Shown: positions 10,272 through 22,856 of the stretch, in pieces
Numbering within the stretch: the first letter of the stretch is position 1
Layout: every line of letters begins with the position of its first letter
Assembly: GCA_010094025.1 (NCBI GenBank)
Contig: ML991820.1
Location: forward strand, 169,963-233,962
Length of the DNA: 64,000 bases
Origin: Viridothelium virens
Lineage: Eukaryota > Ascomycota > Dothideomycetes > Trypetheliales > Trypetheliaceae
Direction of reading: 5' to 3'
Position numbers and translations under genes: made by a program
Notes under the pieces: generated by a model
Seen by the model: only the letters and a program-made list of their open reading frames with translations
Database searches by the model: none
Told to the model about the DNA's origin: nothing

Positions 10272-13200
10272 ATGTCTTCTTCACCCACCCCGGTCTCGGT
10301 CGACATGGCCAGTGACGACGATTCGTGGTGGTTCGATTTTGGGGATGATGATCTCACAGTGAGTTAAGATCGTACAGCATCTTTTGCCTCACTTAACTTT
10401 TCCCTAGGAAGACGAAATCATGCCTTCGCGATACGTCGTAATGACAAACTCACTCAGCTCAAGGCAGACATCACCTTCTGATCCTCGTCGTCGTCACCTA
10501 AGTAATCGATCACGAAACGGCCGAGAGCTTACAGGCAGCCAGCAGCAGACAGGGAGATTCTGGCGTAGGCGCAGGCTTAGTCGGTCTCAGGCTTCATCGA
10601 AATCATCATCTTCGGAGAAACCGCCTCTCACCTTGGAACATCTACTCCCACGTCAACCAGCAAGAGAAGACCGCACACCCGATATTTCAACCACGGACGC
10701 GTCCCTGATCGTGACCAACGGTGGTGAGGTCAATGACGAGCAAAACCGAGAAAACAACTCGACATTGAATCCTGGACGGCTTGGTATTGGAAGCATACTC
10801 AGGAGAACGCAGCGACAACTTTTTGATGATCCAAATCTGCGCTCTACAAGGTACGGTAGAGAAAATTGGGTGTCAAATCCCGAATACTTTGCAACACCAA
10901 CTGGGCATCGGCAGCCTTCCGCCTTGATTCTGTACCAGCTTGGTCAAGGCCAAACCCGTTCGTCCGATAACCCATTACAAGCTGCAAAGGCTTCTTACCT
11001 TCCTCTGTGTTTAGTACCGAACAAACAGATGGATTCTTGTTCGCCACTTGTCAAACCTATCAAAGGAATCCAATACATGCGACAGCCAAACATGAGGAGC
11101 CAAGTACTTGACCAACTTTGCTCCATCCATTGGCCGCAAGGGCGCATACCTGTCGAACTCTTTGAGCAAATTACTGACTATCTTTCCCGTGATGATATCA
11201 AGAATATGCGGCTCGTGAACCGGGAATTTGAGTATGGTGTGTCAGCAGTCCTCTTCAAGACGGCTGTAGTGCCGTTTAACACAGAGATCTATGACATGAT
11301 TGAATCAGAAACGACTGTGAAGCCTAATTTGAAAGGTAAAGGGATCGCATACGATCTGGAGGCCATGTCATGTGATGAAGATCCACCAGGAACGCTACCC
11401 TGGAAGAATCGAAAAAAGGACGAGGAAAATAAAGTCTATAAAGGACACGGTCTGCGAGTTTTCAGCGGCTTCGGGCCTCGAATTAGAAAATATGGGATGA
11501 GTTTCGAGGTTGAAGAAGATGCTTTGGCAACGCCACCGCAGAAAAATCTATTAAAGCGGCAGGTCTCCTTCTGGGGAGGATACGAGTGGCCTCATGAACA
11601 ATACCGCCGCTTCGCTGATCGTGCGGGCCTTGAGCAAGCTGCTGATGAGACTTCGAAGATGAAACAAGCATTTTCGCATTTACACAGGGTACAAGAACTC
11701 GCGCTATCTGTCGACAGTGGTTTGGGTTGGCTTCGAGGTCCAGACGTCTCCATCCGCTCAACCATCTTCAAGCGACCACCACCTGTTTTTGGGAGTTCCA
11801 AACGATCTTTAGATAGGATTCATCAAGAGCAAGAGGACATTTGGCAGGCTTTGCAGACCTCTAACAGGGTTTCGCGTATGTCGAAACCGTCCTTCATGGC
11901 GGCTACGCTATACAGGCACGACATCGCAATGCCTTTGGAGCAGCTCCCGGATATCGGTGGTTCTTCGCACGCAGATACTAGTGTCTGGCCACTTATGGAA
12001 TCTCGTCTAGTGTCGGATGCAAGGACTGAGAAACGGTATCAGAAAGCGACTACTGACTATGCGATACCCCCGGGGTTTGGCGTTCTCTATGCCCATTCTG
12101 ACACCGATGACGACGAATGTGATGAGGTTATTTCATTTAAGAAACATCCACTCACTCCACGGGAATTGACCAAGGAGCAGAAGGAGTGGCTGCTCGAGAC
12201 GGAGTGGGCCCAGAGAGCTTTCATGATGTCCTACATGCTTGCCGTGGTCGACAACCCAACCATTTTCACACGTGTGCACACTCTCAATCTTTCCCGCATA
12301 TCTAGCAGATATGTTCTGCTCCTCGATAGGCCCGATTTCTGGGCAGCACTCCCTCAACTCCGCAATATCATCATCAGGGTCATTCCAGACTGGAGGAATT
12401 GCTCCAAAGACAATCTTGGGGCTGTGAGGAGTCCGGCAATTGATCCCAGCTCAGCACTCACCCCGTTCAACAAACTTCTCTACAATCAGATTCGGAAGAT
12501 CCAGTCAGTTGTATCTCTGACTTTGGGTTGGATCAGTGGTGGTGAGCACGGCGAAGGAATGTACGCACGAAATCAGCAGCTACTACCGGCGCCTGTAATG
12601 TTACCTCGTAACCCGGCGTCGGCTCAGAATCCAAAAGTTGTAAAATTCCCCTTTGTTAAACACCTCACTATTTCGAATTGCTGGATCACTCCTCCCGCGC
12701 TCGTTGCTTTTGTGAAACGGAGCCGAGATGACATGCTTGAGAAGCTTACCTGCGACTCCGTTTCTTTGACAGCACGCCCCAGCTATCCATCGGCACTTGA
12801 CGTTATGGCCAATATGCAAGTCGCAGGCCAGCAGAACGCCCAAGTCTTCATCCCAGGTCAGAACCCGGGACAGGGACAGCTTGTTGCTATTCCTAACCTA
12901 CAACACGCGCAAACAATTGCTGCCCACTTTCAGGCTCAATTCCAGCAAGGGAATCTTGGTGCTCTCCCACAATTCCAGAACCCAGCAAACGGTATACAAC
13001 TTTGGCAAGGGGGCCAGCCGGCAGTTGCTCCTTGGCCACAGGCTCAGAACCCAAATGTTCACCCCAATTTGCCGAATATAGTACAAACGATGCAACAGCA
13101 GCAACAAATGCTAGCTCAGCAGCAGATGGCACCCGCCTTCCAAGCCCCTGCGCTCCAACAACCATGGCAACCACCCCCGGCGCCCCATCACAACGCCCCA

Positions 13201-13716
13201 GGAAACGCGAGCAACGACTCGGCTTCCCGTCGCGAAGGCTCCTGGCCAGACGTCATCAACCGGATCTTCCCCGGCCGCAAGCTCCCCAAATCGGATTCCG
13301 GATCCAACGACGAAGAGGACGACGCGGCCAATATTGGCGCTTCATCAGCCACCAAGGCATCTGACAGCCCCCTCCGCGCGCTCGAGTTCATCTCGTGTGG
13401 CTACTGTCACCTCGCCAACCCACCCTGGAACCAAAACGAGCTGGAACCACCGGACGACAATGAAATCCGTCATCGGTGGGACCCGTGCTTCCAGAAGCGC
13501 TACGATGCACTCTCTCCATGCATGATGCTGACCCGGGATCGGTCACTGGGCACGATTGTGCAGTACATGCCGGAGTCGGAGCTGAACACGATGGCGGTGG
13601 CGTGGGGAATGAGGACTGGGTGGGAGGATGCGAAGAAGGCGGAGGAGGTGGAGTTTGATGGGTGGGCGAAGGGTGGGACGGGGAGGTTTAGTGGAGAGGT
13701 GAAACGTGAGGTTTAA
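10272..13716 (+). CDS. Large F-box protein
   Basis: Two exons, 10272-10358 and 10408-13716, separated by a 49-nt intron (GTGAGT..CCTAG, branch ACTTAAC). The product is about 1131 residues. Residues ~272-315 form an F-box: GRIPVELFEQITDYLSRDDI followed by KNMRLVNREFEYGVSAVLF. This would bind Skp1 and place the protein in an SCF ubiquitin ligase. The N-terminus (MSSSPTPVSV...WWFDFGDDDL) is acidic and likely disordered. After the F-box comes a long region with predicted helices. A Gln/Pro-rich stretch follows (~900-1000, with runs such as QQQQQ). A conserved-looking C-terminal part includes FISCGYCHLANPPWNQNELE, whose Cys/His content could bind metal. The substrate cannot be told from sequence. 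Exon 1 codes 29 residues that a simple ORF call would miss. Confidence 0.78.
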
Positions 13717-15182
13717 ACGATGGTGGACGGCTGAGTGTCGGATGCGCTTCACAGAAGTCTCACAAATGCTTGAGGAGAATCATTAGGATGTAGGGGCTTG
13801 GTGGAGGGGCTAGTTGATGATAGATGGTTTGATTGCATTTTCCGAGGGCGTTGAGGGAGAATGTTGCGGAAACTGAATACCCTTGGCTCGTATATGTCGA
13901 GCCTGGACTTACGGACGAATGAGGGTGCAAGTTATCGGCGTTCTATAGTGTGAAACGAGTACGGCAGTTTTTACTCCCATTTTGTGAAATTGAATGTGGA
14001 CCCCGTGACTGCTCTAACCTGCCTCACCGCGGCTGGGGGGTTCCTCAACTGGTAATTGATACGATGTTATTTCGAAATGACTGTTATGACTCTGGGCCCA
14101 TGTTAACGTCACCTTAACCTGGGTTAACATGGTCATAACAGTTAAACTGAGTTAACATTGTATAAATTACTAGTTGAGGAAACCCCCAGCCGCGGTAAGG
14201 TGCTCCATCATGGTAAGATATTCACACCAAGATGCAGTTCGACCGTGCTTCATGTTCTTTCCATACTCATAAATCCTCAGCTTCAATCTTCGCCAACTAT
14301 CTCTGAATTACGACCTATTTTACCTCAGGTCACTGACCAATACACTTCTGAATCAATTACCAGAGGCTTCAATTCTATGCAACGTTACAATTTTCCATGC
14401 AGTCCTCTGGGCTGACTCGGATTTATACAGCTAAACGCGAATCTGCACCGAGGGTGACGTTGAAGATTCGGGTCGCGAAGCACTCCTATCAAATCCTCAG
14501 GTCCGCACGAGCATTCAAAGCCAAAATACACAATCTCATAAAAACAAAATAAAAAAGAAGCCCCCTCGGCACTCGGTTTAGATCATCAAGTCAGATTCAG
14601 TCTGCTTCCCAGTCTCATTCTGTGAGCTCGTTGGAGTGTGCATTCTAGTCTTACACTGTGAGCTGTTTCTAGTTCACTGGAAAGAGAGAGCATTAAGCAC
14701 ACATTGTCGGTAGGCGGCCTTTCTTTCCCTAGCCACAGTATTTCAGGCTTCTGGTAGCTCTTCTGCCTCTCTCACTTGAATTCTTCTTGACTTCCACCTC
14801 ATTCTCTGATTGAACTGCTACTCGATCCGGCGATAGATGCGAGGTGGATCGGCGTCGACGATACACCTTGGAGGAGTCAGAATACGTCCACAAAAGGAAT
14901 ATTTACATTTCAAAATTATGATAAGGTATCAAAGGTAAGTAAATGGTGAATCTCCCGCCCAAGCTGACCCATCCTTAGACCCAAAACACTTCCAAACAGT
15001 TGCTCTCCGCTTGGCCGGTTCCCAAGAAAACATTTAATACACAGCCATCGGCGATACGCTTTCCGCACGAGCTCCCATACTCCAAGTCAAGGTACCCGCG
15101 AGCCCACCCAAACCACCTCTTCCTGTGCCGGGGCAAACCCACAAAAGAAAGCATACAACGAAGTCAAAATCCACAGATCATC
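13717..15182. other. Intergenic, about 1.47 kb, holding a foldback element
   Basis: Lies between the convergent 3' ends of the F-box gene (+) and the four-helix membrane protein gene (-). Besides the foldback element at 14022-14200, annotated separately, I see only short unrelated frames. Confidence 0.5.
14022..14200. mobile_element. Foldback (MITE-like) element of about 180 bp
   Basis: The left end CCTCACCGCGGCTGGGGG (from 14022) is matched in inverted orientation by the right end, whose reverse complement reads CCTTACCGCGGCTGGGGG. The similarity runs inward through TTCCTCAACT.GTAATT.ATAC.ATGTTA and on to ACTGTTATGAC, about 65-70 bases per arm with scattered mismatches. So almost the whole element can fold into one hairpin. 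Both flanks show TG next to the repeat; a longer target-site duplication is not evident. There is no coding capacity. It resembles non-autonomous DNA-transposon derivatives; the family is unknown. It is placed between two gene 3' ends. Confidence 0.65.
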
Positions 15183-16671
15183 TCATACCGGCGCTCCCTC
15201 CGGCCGCCTCACCCCCAACTCAATCTCCCGCCTCCTCGCCTCCCTCTCCTCCTTACTCTTCGCCCGATTCGGCCCCCCCATATTCCCCGGGCCCTGCCCT
15301 CCCAACCCCCGACTCCGCTCCTCATTTCTCCCTCTTAGTTCCCACGCACTCCCGCCACCACCTGCAACCCCCGGTACTCCTCCTCTACCCGGCTGGTATG
15401 GCACCTGCGCCTGCGCCTGATTCATCCTCTCCAAGAACCCCAACCCCGTCGGCGGCGGCTGCGGCGGCTGTGGCATCTGTGGTGGGGCATTCCCGCCCGC
15501 CATCCGCTGGGCAGCGATCTGCTGATGTAGCTGCTGGTTCTGCTGATACAGCTGGTGGGTGTAGCGCCTGGCCGCGAGCTCCGTCGCGTGGGGGTGCGCG
15601 AGCGGCTGCAGGGGCGTTTGGCCTGCGTTGTCGTCGTCGTCGGGGAGGTTGAGGTCGATGCGGAAGGTGCCGTTTTCGCGGGGGGTGGAGTGATCGCCAG
15701 CGGTGGAGGTGGCGGTGCCGTTGGTGCTGGACTCGGCGTCGGCTTTTAGGAGGAGCATGAGCATTTGTTGGCGCGTGAGCTCTTCTTCGGTCAGGAGAGG
15801 GGTGCCCCGTGGGTTTTGGGCGGTGGGGAACATGTTGGCGAGGTAGTTTTGGTAGCTGTGGGGGTGGAGAAGTGTTAGAGTGGTGGAGTTTGGGTTGGAA
15901 GGGGAGGGGTGGGTCTTACAATGAGGGGGATTGCCATGGTATCTGTGCACCGCTGAAGGGCGCTGATGGCGTGGAACTAGAGGACTCAGGCTGGTAGGGG
16001 GTGTTCGAGGCGAGGTTTTGGGTAGAAGGGGGTTCGCGGGCCCGTGCGGCGGCGATGCGGCGATGGGTCAGGAGAAGGAGGATGGAGTAGAGGAGAGTCG
16101 AGACTGCAGCGACAACAAGGGAGAGAATTGTAGCGGGCTTCCAATTGGGCTGCTTGTGAATAAAGAGGTCGTAGAGAACTGTGAGGAGGCCCAGTGAGGA
16201 GGATGCTAGAGCAGGACTATCGGGAAAAACGTTAGCATTGATTTAGGGGGGGATTGAGAGAAGATGGATGGAGCTCACAGCAAAATGCCTTCAGCCTGGA
16301 ATACCACGCTCCGGCATGCGAAATATAGGACGATGGTCCATATGTATCCAATGGCGAAGAGGCAGATGCCAACTACACTGACTGCGGTATTGCTTATTCG
16401 CAAGTTGCTATCTCCGAACGTGGGAGCGATGATCAGAAATCTGCAAAAACCGTCAGCATTTCCTCTGCAGATTTGGGAAATCCAGGTAAGCTAACCCTCC
16501 TAATATCATCCATGATGCCGCGAACGCTGTTACCCGCCAGTACCACTAAAATGCATCAGTCTCGTTGCCAAACCATCGGGATGGGAGGATGTGACGGCTT
16601 ACGGCTACCGCGTCGCGTTCCGAACCAGAGCCATGGAGATTGATGTACGTCTGCTGCTGTCGTCGCCGCAT
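15183..16671 (-). CDS. Four-helix integral membrane protein with Gln/Gly-rich tail, function unknown
   Basis: Five exons on the minus strand: 16603-16671, 16496-16545, 16279-16440, 15920-16216 and 15183-15855. All introns are GT..AG and phase consistent (57, 55, 62 and 64 nt). The product is 416 residues. Four hydrophobic segments are visible: YWRVTAFAASWMILGGFLII, SVVGICLFAIGYIWTIVLYF, LASSSLGLLTVLYDLF and ATILSLVVAAVSTLLYSILL. After helix 4 comes a basic loop LTHRRIAAARAR. The long cytosolic-looking tail has a conserved-style segment FPTAQNPRGTPLLTEEELTR, a Gln-rich coil, a Gly-rich linker and a final basic/acidic helix SKEEREARRREIELGVRRPE. I do not recognise the family by name. The tail suggests an adaptor or scaffold role, but that is inference. 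The first two exons are too short to appear as ORFs. Confidence 0.72.
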
Positions 16672-18612
16672 TGGCGCGTCCAGCTCTTCTGAGTCCCCCA
16701 AACCTATTTTGCCGATGTGATTTTCTCAATGTTGGAGACCGGTGGACTTGGAGCTGCTATGCCCGCAGCTTCCCAGAATTTCAAAAGTATAGGAAAAGAT
16801 GGAGAGGTTCGATGAACTCGAGCTTAAGAGATGAATTGGAATGGAAAATGTCGTAGGAGGGGTTTGAGAGAGTTTGGAGGGATTCGTTGTTGACTCGGGT
16901 GCGAGAGTCGTATTACTATGTCGTGTTGCGAGGCGGACTCTACTCGGTTGCCTAAGCTCCGGCTGAGGGCGGCGTTGTGGTCGTGGTCGCAGGCATACAT
17001 TTATCAAACCAGCGATATTGGCAAGAGGATGAGTGAAGACCAGATGAATCGGCGGGAAAGGGGGGCACTGGACAAGATCAAAGGCACAGAATTATGCTCG
17101 AAGCAGCGAACTGTCGGATAGAGAGAGAGAATGAATGGGTGACGATTAGGGTGCCTAGCGTATGAGGCTGACTGTGGACCTGATGTGGCAGTACTGCGCA
17201 GCGATCGCAGTCGCAAACCCCAGCACCCGTACGAGTGATGCAAGGCAACCCAACTGAGCCGCCTTCCGTCCTGTCTCACGCGTGGCGGGGGGCAGACGCT
17301 GACTGGGGAGGTGCCACCTTGACCGCAAGATGGTACTCTCTATGGAGGTAGGGGTGGTAAGGTATCAAAGTCGCGCCTTGACACCGCAAGAAGCCCGTCA
17401 CGAACTGGTCCTTTTGAGGGGGAAATTACGGATTGGGAGAGTTGGGAAAAAATTACTCGCGCATTGAACCCAGCCAGCAGGTTTCGTCTCACGGCCAAGC
17501 CGTCTGCGGTAACGAATAATCTTACGGATCCTTCGATAGTTTCGATCTGCCTCCTCTGCCTCGCTGTGAGCAGCCACGACAACGTGAGCTTCCCCTCCCA
17601 CCGCTCCGGACGAGCCGTAGTGCCACCGTTCTCCGTCATGCTGCTGCACTGCTGCTGCACCTACTCCTGCAACTCATGCTCATGTGGCGGCCCCGTGACC
17701 GCGCGCGTCTTCAAGCGTCCTCAAGCGTCCTCGACCGTCTTATTAGTGGTCTTCACGCACGACATCCCCTGAAATAGCAACTACGGGGCACGGACCTCTA
17801 GCATGACTGACCTCATAAGGCAGTTACCCCGTACTCCATACACGCCCACGCTCTGCACCGCCAGACAGGTTATTGAAATAATGCGCCATGCAAGCATCAC
17901 ACCGCAAGAACAATCATCCCACCTGCACTCACGCTTTCGAACTTGCAGAACAGGCAGATTGCCGGCCGAAGGATGATTAGACTTCCTTCCATACTTCTTC
18001 GAAAGATCTCATAGACGACCGGTCCTTCAGCCTGTCTGCATGCATCAATCTTCAAGCTCGCCTGCACCTTCATCGGCCGAACCGCTCGCATGATACGCTT
18101 CATTCCGCTCCCGTTTTTGTTTTCCCTGATCATGAAACAATCAAGGCCCATTGGCAAAGCAGCTTCCAATGCCGCATGTACGTCGCCTTTGCCTGGGCCT
18201 TGGGTGAGCAAATAATAGGTAAGTACCAAAGGTACCTTACCTACCTCATTAGTGCTCCAGAAGACCATGCAGACACACCAGCCTCGGCCGCTGCGACGCG
18301 GCCATGCCCTCCGTACCACCGCACGAAACACTTCAACCCCTACCAACAGTCAATTTCCGACACCCAGAGCGCAGACGACAACAAACGCTTTGGACCATTC
18401 GACCAAGTGATTCGCTAGTCAGGATCGGTTCAACCACTATGCAAAACATCGTCTCGCTTGAAACTCCTTTGCCACTCTGCTTCGGCTGTAGCAAATCCCA
18501 ATCCCGACACTCTGTCTCTTCAACCTCGCCTCGCTCAGTAACTTATACGATACGGCTCTCTTCTTCTCCTGATGCATGTCGCAGCTGCTGTGATTTCTGA
18601 CTCGCTGACCTA
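16672..18612. other. Intergenic, about 1.94 kb
   Basis: Upstream of the membrane protein gene and downstream of the histidine kinase gene, both on the minus strand. It holds an imperfect inverted repeat AGGTAAGTACC/GGTACCTTACCT at 18217-18242 and a small tandem CAAGCGTCCT near 17712-17731. Several open frames of 80-150 codons exist on both strands, but none shows a recognisable domain. I call no gene here. Confidence 0.45.
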
Positions 18613-21600
18613 TCATCTCCCCCGCCTCTTCTCCTCCCACTCATCCAAGATACGGCCCACCTCTTTCAAACTTACCGGTTTCGTCACATACATATCCACC
18701 CCTGCCGCAAACGCTGCACTCCGATCCCCCGCGCTCGCCAACCCCGTCAAAGCCACAACCAGGCTCGGCGACGCCGACGCCCTCCTCTGACCCCTCGCCT
18801 CCTCCCCATCCTCTCCATCCCCCCTCTCTTCTCCTCCCCAGTCCTCTCCCTCCGCCGCCACCGTTGCTACCCCGCCTCCCCTCACAGCTCCTCTACCTCC
18901 ACCTCCGCCTCTCATCAAGCTCCCTCCGTTCCATCCAGCACCGACACCCCACTCCCGCTCAAGCTCTCGAATCCTCCTTGTCGCCTCCAGCCCGTCCATC
19001 ACTGGCATGCTGACATCCATGAACACGATGTCCGGTGGCGTCATGCCGCGCAGAGCCCGCTCGAACTCTGCCACGGCCGCCCCGCCGTCTCGCGCGATGG
19101 ACACGATGGGGCTGTCGTGTCGGCGGGACAGCGAGGTTTGGAGGAGGCGGAGGTTGATGGCGTTGTCGTCGACGAGAAGGAGGCGCTGGGGACGAGGGAG
19201 TGGCGTTGGTGGGGTTGGGGAGGGGCCGGATGGTGTGTGTAGGTCAGAGGGGCGTGGGGTTCGGACGGAGGTAGGTGAGGTGGGAGAAGTGGGGCTCTCA
19301 CGTGAGTCTTCCGACATAGGTGCGTGTTTGAGCGATATCTTTCGATTGGGCGGGGGAAGCTGGGAAGTCGTGTCCCTGGAGGCTTCGTGGTGGAAATAGG
19401 TCTGTTGGTCGGAGAGCGAACGTCGGTGAAGTGACTCTTCATTGGTCGGCTCCTCGTGAGGTATCGCCTTCACAGTCACGGGAAAGGGGAATGCGTCTGT
19501 TTCTTGCGTTGGCTGATATGAGGTGTCTTTTTCAGCCGCCAAGAATTCCTTTGCCATCTCCACTACAGCGTTGTGCCCGGTTGCTACTATGGTATCACTC
19601 CTTCGGAACTTGAGATCTGCCCGTCTCGAGCTTATGGGAGATTCTGTGGAATCAGGTCCTTGCTCCTCTCTTGTCGTTGCCTCATCGGAACCATGGGGAA
19701 TCTCTGGACATGTCGAGTCTATTGGATCTCCTTTCAATGCTTCAGTCCGATCTAAGCAACGGCAAATACTTCTTGCCAGTTTGTTGGGTCCGATAGGCTT
19801 TGAAAGAAGCTCAATGTAATCTGATGGAGTATGGCATCTCAACCACAGTTGTCGTAAGGCACTGTTGCAAAGGACAAGCGTGAGAGGGAGGCATGGATTA
19901 TCAACTGAGAGTCCTCTTGCGTTTAGAAAAGCGTCGAAGTCACTTTCGTCAACGATTATCAAGCTGGCCTCGCATTGCGGTGTCCAGTTTAAAACTGCTG
20001 ATTCTCCGAAGTAGTCGCCAAGGTATCGTACGAGATTCTCCCTCATCGCCTGTCTTCCTTTTCTTGGCATTGCTTCATCTGTGGTGTCCTGCCAGAAATA
20101 TGCTATCTGATGACCGCGTGCTTTTTCTTGGACAGCTTCAAGATTTGTCTCATATGTATGCGCGTCTGGTTCGCCATTGGTCGAGGTCTGTCTCGTCGCG
20201 GAGGACTTCCGCATAGGTAACTGGACAGTGACTTGTGTACCTGCGTTCAGCTGAGATTTGACGTCGATCTCGCCATCCAGCATGGTGACAATGGACTGGA
20301 CCAAAGACAGTCCGAGTCCTGTCCCCGGGGCTAGGCTATTTTCTTGGGAGAATGGAGTGAATAGCTTGGTGCGTAGGTACTCTGGGGAAATGCCACATCC
20401 GCTGTCAGTCACTTTCAGAGTGATGAGACTGATGGGATTATCCTCGTCAGGAGTATGGCCCCTTTTTTCTTGCTGAGTGGTACTGAGCTGAACTTGGATG
20501 AAACCTTGTTTGGTATATTTGAGGGCATTGCCGACAAGGTTCATGACAATACGTCGGAAGCTACCTGGCTGAGTAACGTAAGTCCAGTCGATCATAGGAA
20601 TATCAACAATCATCTCGACCTCGGGTCTTCCAGTGTTGTTGAACCTGGCTTGCTCGGCGGAGTTACTTGAGTCGTTGCCAGCCTGGTGAGGAGTTCGGTG
20701 ATGGTCAGTATCGCCAATGATGGATCTGGAACTGTCGGCCATAGCAGAGCCCGTGACGCTTCCCTCAATGACTTCTTCGGTTATTTTCGCGATGTCGACA
20801 AGTGAATAGATGTTCATGGATGGATTCCCTTCACCAGCCGTGGTCTTGAGAGGCTTTCCGGCACCAGCCTTGCACACATTGCGCCAGTCCCGCTCGAACG
20901 TATTGATCTTACTATAGTCAAGGACCATATCGATCGTATCCATCAATGTTCTTGCGCAGCTGGAGGCAGTATCGATGATAGATCTCTGGAACGAGGAGCC
21001 CCCCATCTCTCCCATAAAGTCACACGAGGCTAGAATGCCATGCAGCGGAGATCGTAACTCGTGCGAGATGGAGCCTATGAACTTTGACTTATGAAGGCTA
21101 GACTCAAGGATCGACAATCGCCCCAGCTCAGTCGTTATGCAATGGCAAAATGCTAGGCTGTGGGGAAGCTCGAATGCAGACGAGAAATGTCGAAACTCGC
21201 TCATATTATAACAAAAGCACACTGACCACGCCGAGGATGCGAAATTTTGGACCGGTATAAAAATAATTTGGCGTGCAGTAGGAAAGTGGTCCCGCAGCAT
21301 ATTGAGTTCGGCCTCATGTTCCTCCTCAACATCCGACTTTCTGAGGTCGAAGTAATCTTGTCCCATGATTTCTTCGCTTGCCGTTTCGGGCAACTCATCC
21401 ATATTGAATAGCTTTCCTCGCGAATGTCTTCTGATAAGATCAGCTAAAGTAGCAGGCGAGGGAGCAATGAAAGCTTCAAGACATCGAGATGATTTGGCAT
21501 TCGTATCGCCTGGAGGTTCCATTGTAGCAAGGGGCTGGTGAAAGGAAGCAAGAATCTCCGCGTGTTCCTTGGCTTCTGGTCTCAATGGAAGGAACGTGTC

Positions 21601-22856
21601 GGAAGGCTTCTTCTGGTTTTGGGGTCTGGAACTGATTCTTGATCCATCTCTTACCCAGAAATCTTGGTCCTCGTGCTGAGTTGGTGCTTGGACAGAACGA
21701 TTCAATTGTGTTTGGTAGCTTCTAGTCTCATCTCCGATGGCCGCGAAAGTATCAAGAAACACAACACCTCCACCACTTTGGAGATCTAGAGCCTCTCCAA
21801 GCAGACCAGCTGCGCGTGAGAATGTCGCCAATTGCTTATCCCCCTCCCCTGCGTCGAAATCTTGAGAACGTCGTAATGTTTTGAAGTTTTCTGCGACGGC
21901 TGGTCGGACGTCATTGCCCTTGTCAGAACCTCCGACTTTATGATGTCGAGCTGGAGATTGTTCGTCTGTGTTTTTGAACCCACAAAGGTCCTGCTTCTCG
22001 GTCTTTGGGGGAAAGGGATGGGTATCATGGTCGATCTGGGCGTGTTCACCCTTCAGCCCCCGTTTTGTATATCCTGGTCGTTGCTCTAATCCCACAAAGG
22101 TAGCAAGGCACAAATTCATATTCCAAGCTCTTTGACGCAATCGCTTTTCTCTTTGCATCTCGAAATGCAGCATCACATTTTGTGCCATGACCTGAAGAAC
22201 TGTTCCAAATTAGACTGTATCGACGGGGAGCCTAAAGAGAGGCTCACAGTCCAGATTTGCTCGGCTCATAGGCGCCCTCGGTCTTGAGTCGCTGACCAGC
22301 AGTGTCCCTATGGCAATTCCTCTGTTCGTGTATACCGGTACTCCACAATAGTAGCGCATTCCTGGGATCGATCTGATGTCGCGTGCATTTCGATAGCGAG
22401 GATAGTGTCTCAAGTCGAGAACCTCGAAATGCGCAGGAGAACCATCAGAACCTAGCGTCGAGTCGATGGTGTTTGCACACAGTGAGCCTGACTTGGGAGT
22501 TAGAGCACGCTGTGGTTGATGAGTATTGTGAGTCAAGCGAGTAGGCGAAGGAACACACGCACGCGAAGCAAGCAGGATTCATTAGCATCATCGTGATTTG
22601 TATCGCCGATCGTAAGAGCCCTTGTTGCTTCTGCTACGTGGTATATGGTCGTACGGTCAATAAAGTTGATCATGGTCCGCTCGCAATTCACTCGCAAAGC
22701 CACAAGTTGGGCATGAGCAGTCAAGACTGGATCTTGGCTTTGTGACTCGCCGATTGAGGCTTTATGGGCACTCGGTTTAAAGTACTGATAAAGCTCCCGA
22801 GCCCGCAGGTTGCTTTGTCCGGCCTCGGAATTTTGGCGGATTTCAGGGGTATCCAT
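18613..22856 (-). CDS. GAF-domain hybrid sensor histidine kinase (HisKA-HATPase-REC)
   Basis: Three exons on the minus strand: 22563-22856, 22248-22509 and 18613-22199, with introns of 53 and 48 nt. The product is 1380 residues. The N-terminal ~180 residues form a GAF-like sensor (AQLVALRVNCERTMINFIDR; GMRYYCGVPVYTNRGIAIGT). A Ser-rich linker and a second sensor-like part with GGGVVFLDTF follow. The HisKA H-box SHELRSPLHGI has phospho-acceptor His565. The ATP-binding domain shows an N-box, DSGCGIS and GTGLGLSLVQSIV. The receiver reads LLLVDDNAINLRLLQ and DIVFMDVSMPVMDG with phospho-acceptor Asp1247, and ends VTKPVS. It would autophosphorylate and relay phosphate through an HPt protein to response regulators. 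No membrane helix is seen, so it is probably cytosolic. A Gly/Glu-rich insert of ~60 residues (about 1269-1328) splits the receiver. Its place among the fungal HHK classes is not assigned. Confidence 0.93.

Noticed and set aside
17340-18346. Minus-strand open frames of 83-149 codons
   Set aside because: No domain, signal or splice logic; adjacent frames are equally open and composition is not gene-like.
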